This document shows, one piece after another, positions 24,568 through 33,753 of a DNA stretch of 64,000 nucleotides (position 1 is its first letter; the number at the start of each line of letters is the position of its first letter). The notes below the pieces were generated by a model. It was not told the origin of the DNA and made no database searches. It saw only the letters and a program-made list of their open reading frames with translations. Both the position numbers and the translations under genes were made by a program. Source of the DNA: Streptomyces luomodiensis (lineage in GTDB: Bacteria; Actinomycetota; Actinomycetes; Streptomycetales; Streptomycetaceae); the NCBI RefSeq assembly GCF_031679605.1, contig NZ_CP117522.1, positions 1,860,001 through 1,924,000 of the forward strand, read 5' to 3'.

Positions 24568-25709
24568 TAGGCGTCGAAGTTCTTGGCGAACTCCCCGCCG
24601 TTGAAGCCGTCCCAGTTGACCGACCAGGCCATCAGCCCGCGCAGGGCGGGCCAGCTGCCGTGCGGCTCGTAGCCGCCGCAGTCGGTCTTCTTGGTCAGGC
24701 AGTTCAGGGCCTGGGTCACATCACCGGGCTGGGTGTAGCCGTTGCCCGCGTTGGAGCTCGCGGGCAGGCCGATCGCCACTTGCGACGGGTCCAGCGGCGG
24801 GAAGACGTTGTCGGTGTCGCCGGCCACGGGGAAGCCGGTGAGCAGCATGTCGGTCATCGCGATGTGGAAGTCGGCGGTGCCCATGTTGTGGTACTGGTCG
24901 TCCAGCCCCATGATCGGGCCGGAGTTGTAGTCCTGGACGTGCAGCAGGGTGAGGTCGTCGCGCAGCGCGTGAATCACCGGGAGGTACGCCCCGGAGCGCG
25001 GGTCCTGGCCGCCGGATGCGCCCGAGCCGTAGTGCTGGTAGCCCAGCTGCACGAAGAACGTCTCCGGGGCCATGGTGAGGACGAAGTCGTCGCCGTACTT
25101 CTCCTTGAGCGACTTCACGGCCGAGATGAGGTTGACGATCGCCGGGGTCTTCGGGTTCTTGAAGTCGGTGTCGCCGTCGTCCAGCGACAGCGAGTGGCCC
25201 TCGAAGTCGATGTCGAGGCCGTCCAGTCCGTACCGGTCGATGATCGCCCCGACCGACTCCACGAACTTGTCGCGGGCCTCGGTGGTGGTGAGCTGCACCT
25301 GGCCGTTCTGCCCGCCGATGGATATCAGCACCTTCTTGCCCGCGTCCTGCTTGGCCTTGATGGCGGCCTTGAACTCGTCCTCCGACTCGACGTTCGGGCA
25401 CTCGTCCTGCGGACAGAGGCTGAAGCGGATGTCGCCGGAGGTGGTGGAGGTGGGCTCGCCGAAGGCCAGGTCGATGATGTCCCAGCTGTCGGGGACATCG
25501 GCCATTCGGGTGTATCCGGAGCCGTTGGCGAAGCTCGAGTGCAGATAGCCGACGAGCGCGTGCTCGGGGATGGCCGCCTTCGCGGTGGCGGAAGAGGCGG
25601 TGTCCGCGGTGGCGGTCGTCGTCGAGGCCGTGGCGAGCAGCCCGGCCGCGGCGACAGAGGCGCACACGCCGGTCAGGACCCTTGCGGTGAAGGGGAAACG
25701 GAAGTTCAT
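24555..25709 (-). CDS. Secreted GH18 chitinase
   Basis: A 384-residue exported glycoside hydrolase family 18 protein with no carbohydrate-binding domain. The signal peptide (residues 1-35, basic start, Ala-rich core) ends near ATA. The GH18 signature DGLDIDFEG (catalytic Glu, near residue 165) and the preceding KVLISIGGQNG strand are clear; MAWSVNWD near the end is the conserved barrel Trp. It hydrolyses chitin to oligomers outside the cell. AAGGAGC precedes the ATG, and a DasR-like site lies about 100 bp upstream. Confidence 0.9.
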   Translation of the reverse strand: MNFRFPFTARVLTGVCASVAAAGLLATASTTTATADTASSATAKAAIPEHALVGYLHSSFANGSGYTRMADVPDSWDIIDLAFGEPTSTTSGDIRFSLCPQDECPNVESEDEFKAAIKAKQDAGKKVLISIGGQNGQVQLTTTEARDKFVESVGAIIDRYGLDGLDIDFEGHSLSLDDGDTDFKNPKTPAIVNLISAVKSLKEKYGDDFVLTMAPETFFVQLGYQHYGSGASGGQDPRSGAYLPVIHALRDDLTLLHVQDYNSGPIMGLDDQYHNMGTADFHIAMTDMLLTGFPVAGDTDNVFPPLDPSQVAIGLPASSNAGNGYTQPGDVTQALNCLTKKTDCGGYEPHGSWPALRGLMAWSVNWDGFNGGEFAKNFDAYYGS

Positions 25710-25805
25710 GGGGCCGCTCCTTGGTGTGGGGGGAAGGCGGAGCCGAACTGCGGTGGGGGGGAAGGTCCGAAGGTATCGGGAAAGCTGGGCGCCCACGAGA
25801 AAACA

Positions 25806-25816
25806 GGACTAGACCA
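25806..25816 (-). promoter_or_regulatory. DasR-responsive (dre)-like element
   Basis: On the minus strand TGGTCTAGTCC matches most of the dre palindrome core TGGTCTAGACCA. It stands about 97 bp upstream of the chitinase ATG, fitting repression by DasR until N-acetylglucosamine derivatives accumulate. Confidence 0.6.
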
Positions 25817-26003
25817 TTGGGTGTCAATGGTACGGGCCACATTGCCGGTGTGCGACGGCGAGCCGGCGCCGGGGCACCACGGTGGTCACGGGCCCCGCGG
25901 CACCGCGCACACTGGCGATTTCGCCGATGGCGCCCGCGCCTCGCCCCACGACGCTGGTTCGGGTCAGGCACCCGCTTCCCCGCATCCTCGTCAGGAGGGC
26001 TCC

Positions 26004-26759
26004 ATGCGTCGTCGTACCCCACGCCGGCTTCTCGGCGTTCTCGCGGCCGCCACGGCCGCGTTCACCCTCTTCTCCTCGGCGTCCACGGCCGGCGCGGCCG
26101 ACGCCTCGACCGCCGCCGCCACGTCCGCCTCCGCCGCCCGGTCGGCCGACGCGGCCGCCCGGCCGCTGTCGACCAGCACGCCGGTCGTCTTCGTCCACGG
26201 GTACACCGGCAACGCGTCCAACTGGATCACCGCCATGAGCGTCTTCCGGCTCAACGGCTGGTCCAGCTCCCACCTCTTCGCCTACGAGTACGACTCCTAC
26301 GGCAACAACATCACCAACGCCCAGGGCCTGGCCAGTTACGTCAACAACGTGAAGGCGAAGACCGGCGCGAGCAAGGTCGCGATCGTCAACCACTCGATGG
26401 GCGGCCTGGTCAGCCAGTACTACCTGAAGGTGCTGGGCGGCAACACCAGCGTCAGCCACCTCGCCTCGATCGCCGGCGCCAACCACGGCACCACCTACGC
26501 CGGTGCCTGCCTGGTCTTCACCACCTGTCAGCAGATGTACCCGGGCTCCTCGTTCATCTCCCAGATCTCCTCGGGCGACGAGACGCCGGGCGACACCAAG
26601 TACGCCACGTGGTACTCGGCGTGTGACGGCATCATCATCCCCTACACCAGCACCCGGCTGGACGGCGCGACGAACAACAACGTGCTCTGCCAGACCCACA
26701 TCGGGTACCTGGCGGACACCATCGTGCTGGGCCAGATAGCCGACTTCATCGCCTCCTGA
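26004..26759 (+). CDS. Secreted lipase (alpha/beta hydrolase, class-2 type)
   Basis: A 251-residue exported lipase. Twin Arg-containing N-terminus (RRRTPRR) and an Ala-rich signal to about residue 35; VVFVHGYTGN is the oxyanion loop; VNHSMGGL near residue 130 is the nucleophile elbow, with N in place of the common G. The C-terminal QTHIGYL supplies the His. Two cysteine pairs suit an extracellular protein. AGGAGGG precedes the ATG. The longer open frame upstream runs antisense to the chitinase gene and is ignored. Confidence 0.88.
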   Translation: MRRRTPRRLLGVLAAATAAFTLFSSASTAGAADASTAAATSASAARSADAAARPLSTSTPVVFVHGYTGNASNWITAMSVFRLNGWSSSHLFAYEYDSYGNNITNAQGLASYVNNVKAKTGASKVAIVNHSMGGLVSQYYLKVLGGNTSVSHLASIAGANHGTTYAGACLVFTTCQQMYPGSSFISQISSGDETPGDTKYATWYSACDGIIIPYTSTRLDGATNNNVLCQTHIGYLADTIVLGQIADFIAS

Positions 26760-26780
26760 CCTCCCGGCCCGCCCCATGAC

Positions 26781-26816
26781 GACGGCCCGGAGCGGTGTGC
26801 ACCGCTCCGGGCCGTC
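26781..26816. terminator. Bidirectional terminator hairpin
   Basis: A perfect 16-bp stem (GACGGCCCGGAGCGGT and its complement) with a 4-nt loop lies between the lipase stop (26759) and the convergent hydrolase stop (26823). Confidence 0.85.
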
Positions 26817-26822
26817 GGTGTT

Positions 26823-27611
26823 TCAGTGCGGCGTGGTGTGCTCCGGCACCCGGTGCACGAAGTCCAGGAGCAGTGCGCAGAACGCCGCCGGTTGTTCCAG
26901 GGGTGCGAGGTGGCCCGCTCCGGGCAGGGTCACCACACCCTCCGCGCCCAGCTCACGGGCCAGCTGTTCGCCGCCGTGGAAGAAGTCGGGCATGTCGTGC
27001 TCGCCGACGCCGACCAGGGCGGGGATGAGGAGTGTGCGCAACGCGGCCGGGTCCTCGCCCAGCGGGTCCGTGGCCTGGGCCGGTTCGCCATGGGCGAGCC
27101 GCGACCGCAGCTGGTCGCGCAGCATGCGGGCCGCGTGTGCCCGTACCCCGGCAGGTGCGTCCGCCGCCGTCCAGGCATCGACCCCGGCCCGCACCGCGGC
27201 CTCGATGTCGCCCGCTTCCCACGCCGCGCTCTCGCTGTCCCAGGCCCTCTGGAGGTGGGGGGAGGGCGGCTGGTCATGGGGGCGGTAGCCCACCAGGACC
27301 ATGCCCGCCACCCGGTCGGGTGCGGTCACGGCGACCTGGAGCGCCACCAGCGCACCGAGCGAGTTCCCGGCCAGCACGAAGCGGTCGACTCCGAGGTGGT
27401 CGAGCGTGGCGAGCACGTCCGCCCACGGTGCCACCACGCGACCGTCGCGTACGGACGCCGCACCGTGGCCGGGCAGGTCCAGGGCGATGGCCCGGACGCC
27501 GGCCTCGGCGAGCAACGGCAGGTGTGCCCGCCACATGGTGCGGTCCGTGGGCCGGGCGTGGAGGAGGACGACCGGCCGCCCGTGGCCTGCCTCGTCACAT
27601 GGCAGCAGCAT
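26823..27611 (-). CDS. Alpha/beta hydrolase
   Basis: A 262-residue hydrolase: VVLLHARPTD, ALDLPGHG, nucleophile Ser in LAGNSLGAL near residue 95, and a C-terminal PGAGHLAPLEQP with the catalytic His. No signal peptide. Related to haloperoxidase/3-oxoadipate enol-lactonase-like hydrolases; substrate unknown. A GTG one codon before the ATG at 27611 is also possible. Last gene of an XRE-AKR-hydrolase run on the minus strand, 72 bp behind the AKR. Confidence 0.8.
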   Translation of the reverse strand: MLLPCDEAGHGRPVVLLHARPTDRTMWRAHLPLLAEAGVRAIALDLPGHGAASVRDGRVVAPWADVLATLDHLGVDRFVLAGNSLGALVALQVAVTAPDRVAGMVLVGYRPHDQPPSPHLQRAWDSESAAWEAGDIEAAVRAGVDAWTAADAPAGVRAHAARMLRDQLRSRLAHGEPAQATDPLGEDPAALRTLLIPALVGVGEHDMPDFFHGGEQLARELGAEGVVTLPGAGHLAPLEQPAAFCALLLDFVHRVPEHTTPH

Positions 27612-27683
27612 CACTCGGGTCTTTCTCTTCGGAACGAGCGAGGGACAGGGGGACGGGAGGGAGCCCGCCCCGCGGGGCGGTGG

Positions 27684-28583
27684 TCATGCGGCACGGGTGA
27701 GCTCGTCGAGCTCTTCGTCGCTCAGCCGCACCGTCGCCGCGGCCACGTTGTCCTCCAGGTGGGCCACCTTGGACGTGCCGGGAATGGGCAGCATGACCTC
27801 GGAGCGGGCCAGCAGCCACGCGAGCGCGACCTGGGAGGGGGTGGCGCCGTGTGCGGAGGCGATGCGGTCCAGTGGCCCGCCGGGCCGGGCGAGGTCGCCG
27901 GCGCCCACGGGGGCCCAGGGGATGAAGCCGATGCCGTGGCGGACGCAGTGGTCGAGAACGTCGGCGGACCCGCGGTCGGTGAGGTTGTAGCGGTTCTGGA
28001 CGGTGGCGATGTCGGCGATGCGCCGTGCCCGCTCGATCTGGTCGACGGTCACCTGGGACAGGCCGATCGCGACGATCTTGCCTTCGTCCTGGAGCTTCTT
28101 CAACTCGCCGACCTGGTCCTCCAGCGGGACCTTCGGATCGACGCGGTGCAACTGGAACAGGTCGATGTGGTCCAGGCCGAGGCGGCGCAGGCTCATCTCG
28201 GCCTCCTGGCGCAGGTACTCCGGACGTCCGACGGGCGGCCACGCCTTGGGGCCCAGTCGCACCAGTCCTCCATCGGTCCTGATCACATCGGGGCCGTTGC
28301 GGGTGAGACCGGCCTTGGTCGCGATGAGCACATCGTCCGGATAGGGGTGGATGGCCTCCCGGATGATCTCCTCGCTGACGTACGGCCCGTAGGAGTCGGC
28401 GGTGTCGATCAGCTGGACGCCGAGGTCGACGGCGCGGCGGACCACGCGGACGCACTCCGCGCGATCGTCGGGTTCACCCCACACTCCGAGTCCGGTGAGC
28501 CGCATGGCGCCGAAGCCCAGACGGGCGACCTTCTTGCCGGCGATCTCGAAACGGCCGGCGGCGTGGGCAAGGGATGCGGTCAC
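27684..28583 (-). CDS. Aldo/keto reductase
   Basis: A 299-residue NADPH-dependent aldo/keto reductase. The catalytic tetrad is visible: D and Y in [10 protein letters not shown] in IATKAG, H in [20 protein letters not shown] is the C-terminal cofactor-binding loop. GFGAMRLTG near the N-terminus is typical of the Tas/YajO-type group. The GTG start overlaps the upstream XRE-regulator stop (GTGA), so the two are co-translated, and the regulator may control it. Confidence 0.88.
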   Translation of the reverse strand: MTASLAHAAGRFEIAGKKVARLGFGAMRLTGLGVWGEPDDRAECVRVVRRAVDLGVQLIDTADSYGPYVSEEIIREAIHPYPDDVLIATKAGLTRNGPDVIRTDGGLVRLGPKAWPPVGRPEYLRQEAEMSLRRLGLDHIDLFQLHRVDPKVPLEDQVGELKKLQDEGKIVAIGLSQVTVDQIERARRIADIATVQNRYNLTDRGSADVLDHCVRHGIGFIPWAPVGAGDLARPGGPLDRIASAHGATPSQVALAWLLARSEVMLPIPGTSKVAHLEDNVAAATVRLSDEELDELTRAA

Positions 28584-29497
28584 GGACGGAGGTTTCCTTC
28601 CTCTGTCATGGCTTTCATGGCCTTCGTGGCTTTCATGGTGTCGTCCGCGCCGGTGTCCGCCGCGGCTTCGGCGGAAGCGGCGTTCTGCTCGGCCAGCCGG
28701 CGCAGCAGGGCCAGGCCGTCGGCGTCGGCGCTGCCGGGTGCGGCGCTGTAGACGGACAGGTGCTGTCCCGGGGCGCTGGTGACGGCCAGCGCCTCGAAGT
28801 GCAGATGGAGTTCACCCACCCGCGGGTGGTGGAAGTGCTTGTCCTCGTGGGTGCGCGGGCGGACCTCGTAGCGGGCCCACAGGGCCGCGAACGCGGGACT
28901 GCGCACGCTCAGCTCGCCGACGACGCGTTCGATCCGCTCATCACCCGGGAACTGCGACGACGACGCGCGCAGGTTGCTCACCGCGATGCGCGCCGCCTTG
29001 TCCCAGTCTCCGTAGAACTCCCGGGCGAAGGGGTCGAGGAAGATCATCCGAAGCAGGTTGTCGTAGCGGGCGAAGCCGCGGTACAGCTCCCGCGCCATCG
29101 CGTTGGCGGCGAGGACGTCCTGGGCCGAGCCGACGACGAAGGCGGGCACGTCGTGCATGCCGTTCATCAGCCGCAGCAGCTCCGGGCCGACGGTCGTCGT
29201 CGGGGGCACGGACGGCCCGAGGACGGGCAGGCCGAGCCGGAAGAGGTGAGCGGCCGCGGCGTCGTCGAGCCGGAGCGCCCGAGCGATCGCCTGGAGCACC
29301 TGCTCGGACGGGTGCCGCTCACGGCCCTGCTCGAGCCGGATGTAGTAGTCCGTGCTCACACCGGCGAGCAGCGCCACCTCGTCCCGCCGCAGACCGGGCA
29401 CCCGGCGGGAGGCGTCGTCGGGGAAGCCGACGGCGCCCGGCGGGGTCATCGCACGGCGTGCCCGCAGATACTCACCGAGCTCGTTCTCGCTTTCCAT
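28580..29497 (-). CDS. XRE/MmyB-type helix-turn-helix regulator
   Basis: A 305-residue regulator with an N-terminal XRE helix-turn-helix (residues about 34-65: [28 protein letters not shown]) and the MmyB-like ligand domain ([15 protein letters not shown]). This arrangement is common in actinobacteria, where such regulators sit beside an oxidoreductase they control. The ATG at 29497 starts immediately before the HTH. The last 30 residues hold a KATKAMKAM repeat. Divergent from the SRPBCC gene at 29698. Confidence 0.85.
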   Translation of the reverse strand: MESENELGEYLRARRAMTPPGAVGFPDDASRRVPGLRRDEVALLAGVSTDYYIRLEQGRERHPSEQVLQAIARALRLDDAAAAHLFRLGLPVLGPSVPPTTTVGPELLRLMNGMHDVPAFVVGSAQDVLAANAMARELYRGFARYDNLLRMIFLDPFAREFYGDWDKAARIAVSNLRASSSQFPGDERIERVVGELSVRSPAFAALWARYEVRPRTHEDKHFHHPRVGELHLHFEALAVTSAPGQHLSVYSAAPGSADADGLALLRRLAEQNAASAEAAADTGADDTMKATKAMKAMTEEGNLRP

Positions 29498-29628
29498 GCC
29501 CGCCAGGCTAATCAGGCCACCGGGGCTCCCGAGTAGGTGTGACGCACCCTCCCACTGCCCCGGGCAGGCTCCGTAACGTCGGCGGTGCCGACGCGGCTCG
29601 CCCGACCGCGGTGACGAGCCCCGTTGTC

Positions 29629-29682
29629 CTCCGAGCCCTCCTCCGAGTGCTCCGAGCGCTCCGAAACCTCTGAGTCCTCCGA
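29629..29682. repeat. Short CTCCGA-type repeat array
   Basis: CTCCGA or CTCTGA recurs at 29629, 29641, 29650, 29659, 29668 and 29677, five of them at an exact 9-bp period, directly before the SRPBCC gene. It lies in the divergent promoter region. Confidence 0.55.
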
Positions 29683-29697
29683 CGGGAAAGAAGCCCG

Positions 29698-30225
29698 ATG
29701 CCCCAGACGTTCGCCAGTGCCGGCATCCCTGCCGACGCCGACACCGTGTGGCGCACCCTCCGCGACTTCGGCGGCCTGGCCACCTGGCAACCGGCCGTCG
29801 CGCGCGGTGTCCTGCGCCCGGACGACGCACCGGACCGTATCGGCGGTGTCCGCACCCTGCTGATGGCCGACGGCGGAACCGTGGTGGAAACCCTCGTCGC
29901 GCTCGATGACGGCGAAAGGTCCCTGACGTACGACATCGTCAGCTCCCCGTACCCGGTGCGGGACTACCGGGCCACCATGCGGGTTCTGCCGCTCACCGCC
30001 ACCGGTGAGGCGTTCGTCGGCTGGTCCGCGGTCTTCGACTGCGCGCCCTCGGACGCGGACGGGCTGGCGGAGTCCTTCCGCGATGTCATCTTCGCGGCGG
30101 GACTCCGCGCGCTGGCCGAGCACCTCTCCCCCGGCCGGACCGCGGATGAGTCGGTCACCGCTTCGTCAGCGGGCCCGGGAGTTCTCGGCCGTGCGGCCAC
30201 GGGTCCAGGCCGCTCGCGGAGCTGA
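29698..30225 (+). CDS. SRPBCC-family protein
   Basis: A 175-residue protein with the START/polyketide-cyclase (SRPBCC) fold: ADADTVWRTLRDFGGLATWQP at the start, VRTLLMADGGTVVETL in the middle and a C-terminal amphipathic helix (ESFRDVIFAAGLRALAEHL). The last 30 residues are Ser/Gly-rich. These proteins bind small hydrophobic ligands; the ligand here is unknown. GGGAAAG precedes the ATG. Confidence 0.78.
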   Translation: MPQTFASAGIPADADTVWRTLRDFGGLATWQPAVARGVLRPDDAPDRIGGVRTLLMADGGTVVETLVALDDGERSLTYDIVSSPYPVRDYRATMRVLPLTATGEAFVGWSAVFDCAPSDADGLAESFRDVIFAAGLRALAEHLSPGRTADESVTASSAGPGVLGRAATGPGRSRS

Positions 30226-30431
30226 GGTGTCCGCATGCGCCCCCCAGGTGCCACCACGCCGCCCAGCGCGCCGCGAGGTCTTCGGCCACCTCGCGGGTGC
30301 GGTACGGGTCGTCAGCCAACCGGCCGCCGCCCAGCGCCCCGGACTGTGGGCCACCAGCACCACACGGCCGGTGTGCCGGGCAGCGCGTCCGGCGCCGACG
30401 TCGGCCGCCGCGTCGTCCTGCCGGCGGCTGT

Positions 30432-31289
30432 TCACCACGGCTCGCTTTCGAGGAGCGCGCGGAAGGACCGCGCGGGCCGGCCGGTGAGGCGCTGGACGGT
30501 GTCGGTGACGCGGTCCTCCGCCCCCTCGGCGATGGCGCGGTCCAGGCCGGCCAGCATGGCCGCGAACGGCACCGGGGTATGCGCCGCGAGGCGATCGCGC
30601 AGCTGCTCGTAGGACAGCCGGCGATGGACCACGGGCCGGCCGGTGACCTCGGTGAGGATCGTGGCGATGTCGTCGTAGCCGAGCGCCTCCGGTCCGGTGA
30701 GGACGAGATCGGTGTTGGGGGCGTGTTCGGCGGTCAGAGCGGCCACGGCGACGGCGGCGATGTCCTCGGCGTCGACGAAGCCGACCCGGCCGCTTCCGGT
30801 GGCGGTCCAGATGGTGCCGTCCTCACGGATGCTCTGAGCGTGCGCGTGCGTACCGGTGAAGTTCTGCATGAACCACGAGGGCCGCAGCACCGCCCACTGC
30901 TCGAACAGACCGGGCAGGGCCTGGTGCACCACTCCCACCGCCGGGCCGCCCTCGGGGATGGCCGAGGAGCTCAGGAGCACCGCGCGGTGTGTTCCGGCGG
31001 CGCGGGCCCGCTGGAGGAACGGCAGCATGACCCGCGCCGGCTCGGAGTCGCCCAGGGGTGGTACGAGGTAGACCCGATCGACTCCGTCGAGCGCGGCGGC
31101 GTGGGTGGCGGGGTCGTACCAGTCGAAGGCCACCGGCTCGGCGCCCGCGACCGGGGTGGCACGCCGACTGGCGGCCCTGACGCGGTGGCCGGCGGCCGTC
31201 AGCCGCGCGGCGGTGCGGCCGCCGGTGGTACCGGTGGCCCCGATGACCAAGGTGGTGCCGGTGGTGGACGTGGTGCCGTCGGTGGTCAT
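30432..31289 (-). CDS. NmrA/NAD(P)H-binding SDR-type protein
   Basis: A 285-residue atypical SDR with VIGATGTTGGRTAARL near residue 15 and no YxxxK; PSWFMQNF and ALGYDDIATILTEVTGRPV are typical of NmrA-like NAD(P)H-quinone or redox-sensor proteins (QorB/AzoR-like). Probably a cytosolic NAD(P)H-dependent oxidoreductase or sensor. Its ATG overlaps the stop of the SnoaL-like gene (ATGA). The pair is divergent from a TetR gene, with two palindromes between them. Confidence 0.82.
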   Translation of the reverse strand: MTTDGTTSTTGTTLVIGATGTTGGRTAARLTAAGHRVRAASRRATPVAGAEPVAFDWYDPATHAAALDGVDRVYLVPPLGDSEPARVMLPFLQRARAAGTHRAVLLSSSAIPEGGPAVGVVHQALPGLFEQWAVLRPSWFMQNFTGTHAHAQSIREDGTIWTATGSGRVGFVDAEDIAAVAVAALTAEHAPNTDLVLTGPEALGYDDIATILTEVTGRPVVHRRLSYEQLRDRLAAHTPVPFAAMLAGLDRAIAEGAEDRVTDTVQRLTGRPARSFRALLESEPW

Positions 31290-31711
31290 CGGCTGCTCCT
31301 GGTGAAGTCGGCGCCGGGTTCGAGGACGGCGAGGGGGTTCCAGTAGTCGCGGTAGGAGGTGACGCGCCCGTCCCGCACGGTGACGACGGCGATGTAGGTC
31401 ATGTCGAAGGGGCTGCCGGTCCGCACCAGGCGGCCGACGCCGCGCATCTCGACCACGATGGTCTGCGGATCGGTGGTCTGGTGGATCCGCAGGGCGGGAA
31501 ACTCACGCAGATCGATGTGGTCGGGGTAGTGGCGCATATAGGCGGCGATGGCCTCCTTGCCCGCCAACCGCTCGGGCCAGCCGTCGGGGGCGAAGGGGAA
31601 CTCCATGACGCCGTCCTCGGCCCACAGGCCGACCCAGCCGTCGATGTCCTTGTCCAGCAGCAGCCGCAGGCTGTGGCGGAAGAGATCCGCCGGGGACGTC
31701 GGTGCGGACAT
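31286..31711 (-). CDS. SnoaL-like (NTF2-fold) protein
   Basis: A 141-residue protein of the NTF2/SnoaL family: LFRHSLRLLLDKDIDGWVGL, EFPFAPDGWPERLAGKEAI and SYRDYWNPLA are diagnostic. It may act as an isomerase or hydrolase or bind a small ligand. It is the first gene of a two-gene unit with the NmrA-like gene. Confidence 0.82.
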   Translation of the reverse strand: MSAPTSPADLFRHSLRLLLDKDIDGWVGLWAEDGVMEFPFAPDGWPERLAGKEAIAAYMRHYPDHIDLREFPALRIHQTTDPQTIVVEMRGVGRLVRTGSPFDMTYIAVVTVRDGRVTSYRDYWNPLAVLEPGADFTRSSR

Positions 31712-31744
31712 GGGTGTCCTCCATTCCTCTCATCTCATAGAATC

Positions 31745-31785
31745 CGGACCCAGGGTCCACTTTGACGATACGGACCCGCGGTCCG
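31745..31785. promoter_or_regulatory. Two palindromic operators in divergent promoter
   Basis: CGGACCCAGGGTCCA (31745-31759) and CGGACCCGCGGTCCG (31771-31785) share the half-site GGACC, with centres 26 bp apart. They sit between the SnoaL/NmrA unit and the TetR gene and probably bind that TetR protein. Confidence 0.7.
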
Positions 31786-31818
31786 GTTCGCAAATGGATT
31801 CGCCCATGGAGGAGCAGC

Positions 31819-32427
31819 ATGCCCGAGCGCCAGTCCCGCAAGGACGCCGTCCGCAACCGGGAGGCCGTACTCGCGGCCGCCGACGCCCTCTTCGCCCGCC
31901 GCGAGAGTCCCGAGGACGTCACCATGGCCGAGGTCGCGGCAGCGGCGGGCGTCGGCAAGGGCACGCTCTTCCGGGCCTTCGGCGATCGCGCCGGGCTGCT
32001 GCGCGCGCTGTACGAGGCCCGGCTCACACCGCTCAGGGAGGCCGTCGAAACCGGCCCACCGCCCCTGGGGCCCGCCACCCCGCCACGGCAGCGGGTGCCC
32101 GCCCTGCTGGACGCCGTCCTGTGCTTCAAACTCGACAACCGCCGCCTCGCCCTGGCCCTGGAGGAAAGCGGGAGCGGCAGCCCGTACCAGGCGGAGCACT
32201 ACGAGCGGTGGCACGGCCTGCTCCGCGCCGTACTGGAGCAGATCCCCGGCCTGGCCGACGGCGATTTCACCGCCCACGCCCTGCTCGCCGCCACCCGAGC
32301 GGATCTCGTCGAGCACCTGGCCGGGCAGGAGCGCGCGCCACGGGAGAGGATGCGGGCGCAACTGGCGGACTTCACCGCCAAAGTCCTGGGCTCCGGCCCA
32401 CGGCAAGGAGTGCCCGCCGAGGACTGA
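31819..32427 (+). CDS. TetR-family regulator
   Basis: A 202-residue regulator. The N-terminal helix-turn-helix spans about residues 10-55 (AVLAAADALFARR, MAEVAAAAGVGKGTLFRAFGDRAGLLRAL); the rest is a helical effector domain. GGAGGAG precedes the ATG at 31819; an in-frame start at 31762 would place the operator region inside the gene and is rejected. Likely autoregulated and repressing the divergent SnoaL/NmrA pair through the two palindromes. Confidence 0.87.
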   Translation: MPERQSRKDAVRNREAVLAAADALFARRESPEDVTMAEVAAAAGVGKGTLFRAFGDRAGLLRALYEARLTPLREAVETGPPPLGPATPPRQRVPALLDAVLCFKLDNRRLALALEESGSGSPYQAEHYERWHGLLRAVLEQIPGLADGDFTAHALLAATRADLVEHLAGQERAPRERMRAQLADFTAKVLGSGPRQGVPAED

Positions 32428-32474
32428 CCGGGCCCGGAGCAGCCCGTGAGGAGCCCGGTGGTGGAAAACCGGGT

Positions 32475-33686
32475 TCAGGCCAGGTCCGCTTGCCACAGGT
32501 CGGGGCCGAAGACCTCGTACTGGATGTCGTGCGGGGCGACTCCTGAGTCGATCAGCCGGCTGCGGACGGCCTGCATGAAGGGCAGCGGGCCGCACAGGTA
32601 GTAGAGGGCGTCGCCGGGGATGTCGGCGGCGGTCGGGTCCATCAGGCCTTCGAAGACTCCGTCCACCGGTTCGAGGCTGGACGCGCCCTTCTCGTACCAC
32701 AGGAACATCCGTGCGTTGCGCAGCGCCAGGACGTCATTGACCACCTGCCGCCGCAGCGGGAAGGACGCCTCGTCGGTGTCGGCGTGGAGCACGGTGATCA
32801 ACAGCCCGGACTCGGCGGCGACCAGGTGCGACAGCATCCCCGCCATGGGGGACACGCCGATGCCCGCGCTGGCGAACACCACCGGCCGCCCCGCGTCGTC
32901 GAGCACCACGTCGCCGTAGGGCAGCGACAGGGTCAGGACATCGCCCACCTCGACGTGGTCGTGCAGCAGCGCCGACATCTCGCCCTCGGGGTCGCCGCCC
33001 TCGCCGCGCACCCGTTTCACCGAGAACTGGCGGTGCTCGCCGTCGTCGGCACGGGTCAGGCTGTACTGGCGGGGCTGGAGGGTGCCGTCGGGCATCCGCA
33101 TCCGGACGGTGACGTACTGGCCCGGCAGTGAGGCCTTCACCAGACGGTCGTCGATCCGCTTGACCACGAAGGTGACCACCTCGTCGGTCTCCTTGATCTT
33201 CCGCTCCACCCGCCAGTCCCGCCACACCGTCTCCGGGCGGACGCCACGGGCGCTGTAGAGGCCGCGTTCCTGGTTGATCAGGGCGTTGGCCATGAGCCAG
33301 TAGACCTCGTCCCAGGCCGCGGCGATCTCCGGTGTGACGGCGTCCCCGAGCACGTCGCCGATCGCCCACATCAGGTGGTCATGGACGACCTGGTACTGGT
33401 CCGGACGGATACCGAGCGAGGCGTGTTTGTGCGCGATCCGCCGCAGCAATTGCTCCGGCACCCGCTCCGGCGTCTCCACCAGGGTGGTGGCGAACGCGGC
33501 CACCGAGCCGGCCAGCGCCTGCTGCTGCTGGCCGTGCGCCTGGTTGCCGCGGTTGAAGACACCGTCCAGGAGCTCAGGGTGCTCGGCGAAGAGGTGCCGG
33601 TAGAACCGCTGGGCGATCTCGCCGATGCGGTCGGCCACTACCGGCAGCGTTGCGGTGATGACCGGGCGCGACTTGTCTGACAGCAC
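32475..33686 (-). CDS. hmp: Flavohaemoglobin (nitric oxide dioxygenase)
   Basis: A 403-residue flavohaemoprotein that converts nitric oxide to nitrate with O2 and NAD(P)H. Globin domain (about 1-145) with proximal His88 in AHKHASLGI and distal-side residues in FYRHLF; FAD-binding domain (about 155-260) with RQYSLT; NAD-binding domain (about 265-400) with GIGVSPMAGML and YYLCGPLPFM. The GTG start at 33686 has GGAGGG eight bases upstream; longer frames run into the DUF4232 gene. Standard length. Confidence 0.92.
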   Translation of the reverse strand: MLSDKSRPVITATLPVVADRIGEIAQRFYRHLFAEHPELLDGVFNRGNQAHGQQQQALAGSVAAFATTLVETPERVPEQLLRRIAHKHASLGIRPDQYQVVHDHLMWAIGDVLGDAVTPEIAAAWDEVYWLMANALINQERGLYSARGVRPETVWRDWRVERKIKETDEVVTFVVKRIDDRLVKASLPGQYVTVRMRMPDGTLQPRQYSLTRADDGEHRQFSVKRVRGEGGDPEGEMSALLHDHVEVGDVLTLSLPYGDVVLDDAGRPVVFASAGIGVSPMAGMLSHLVAAESGLLITVLHADTDEASFPLRRQVVNDVLALRNARMFLWYEKGASSLEPVDGVFEGLMDPTAADIPGDALYYLCGPLPFMQAVRSRLIDSGVAPHDIQYEVFGPDLWQADLA

Positions 33687-33753
33687 GTTTCTGCCCTCCG
33701 GGAGCTCCCCCCTTCGGTCCGCTCCCAGTACCCGTCGCGTCCCGTCCGACGCT

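Noticed and set aside
24568..26003. Plus-strand continuation joining the FAD oxidase region to the lipase as one long gene
   Set aside because: The frame runs antisense through the well-supported chitinase; the lipase has its own start, ribosome-binding site and signal peptide at 26004.
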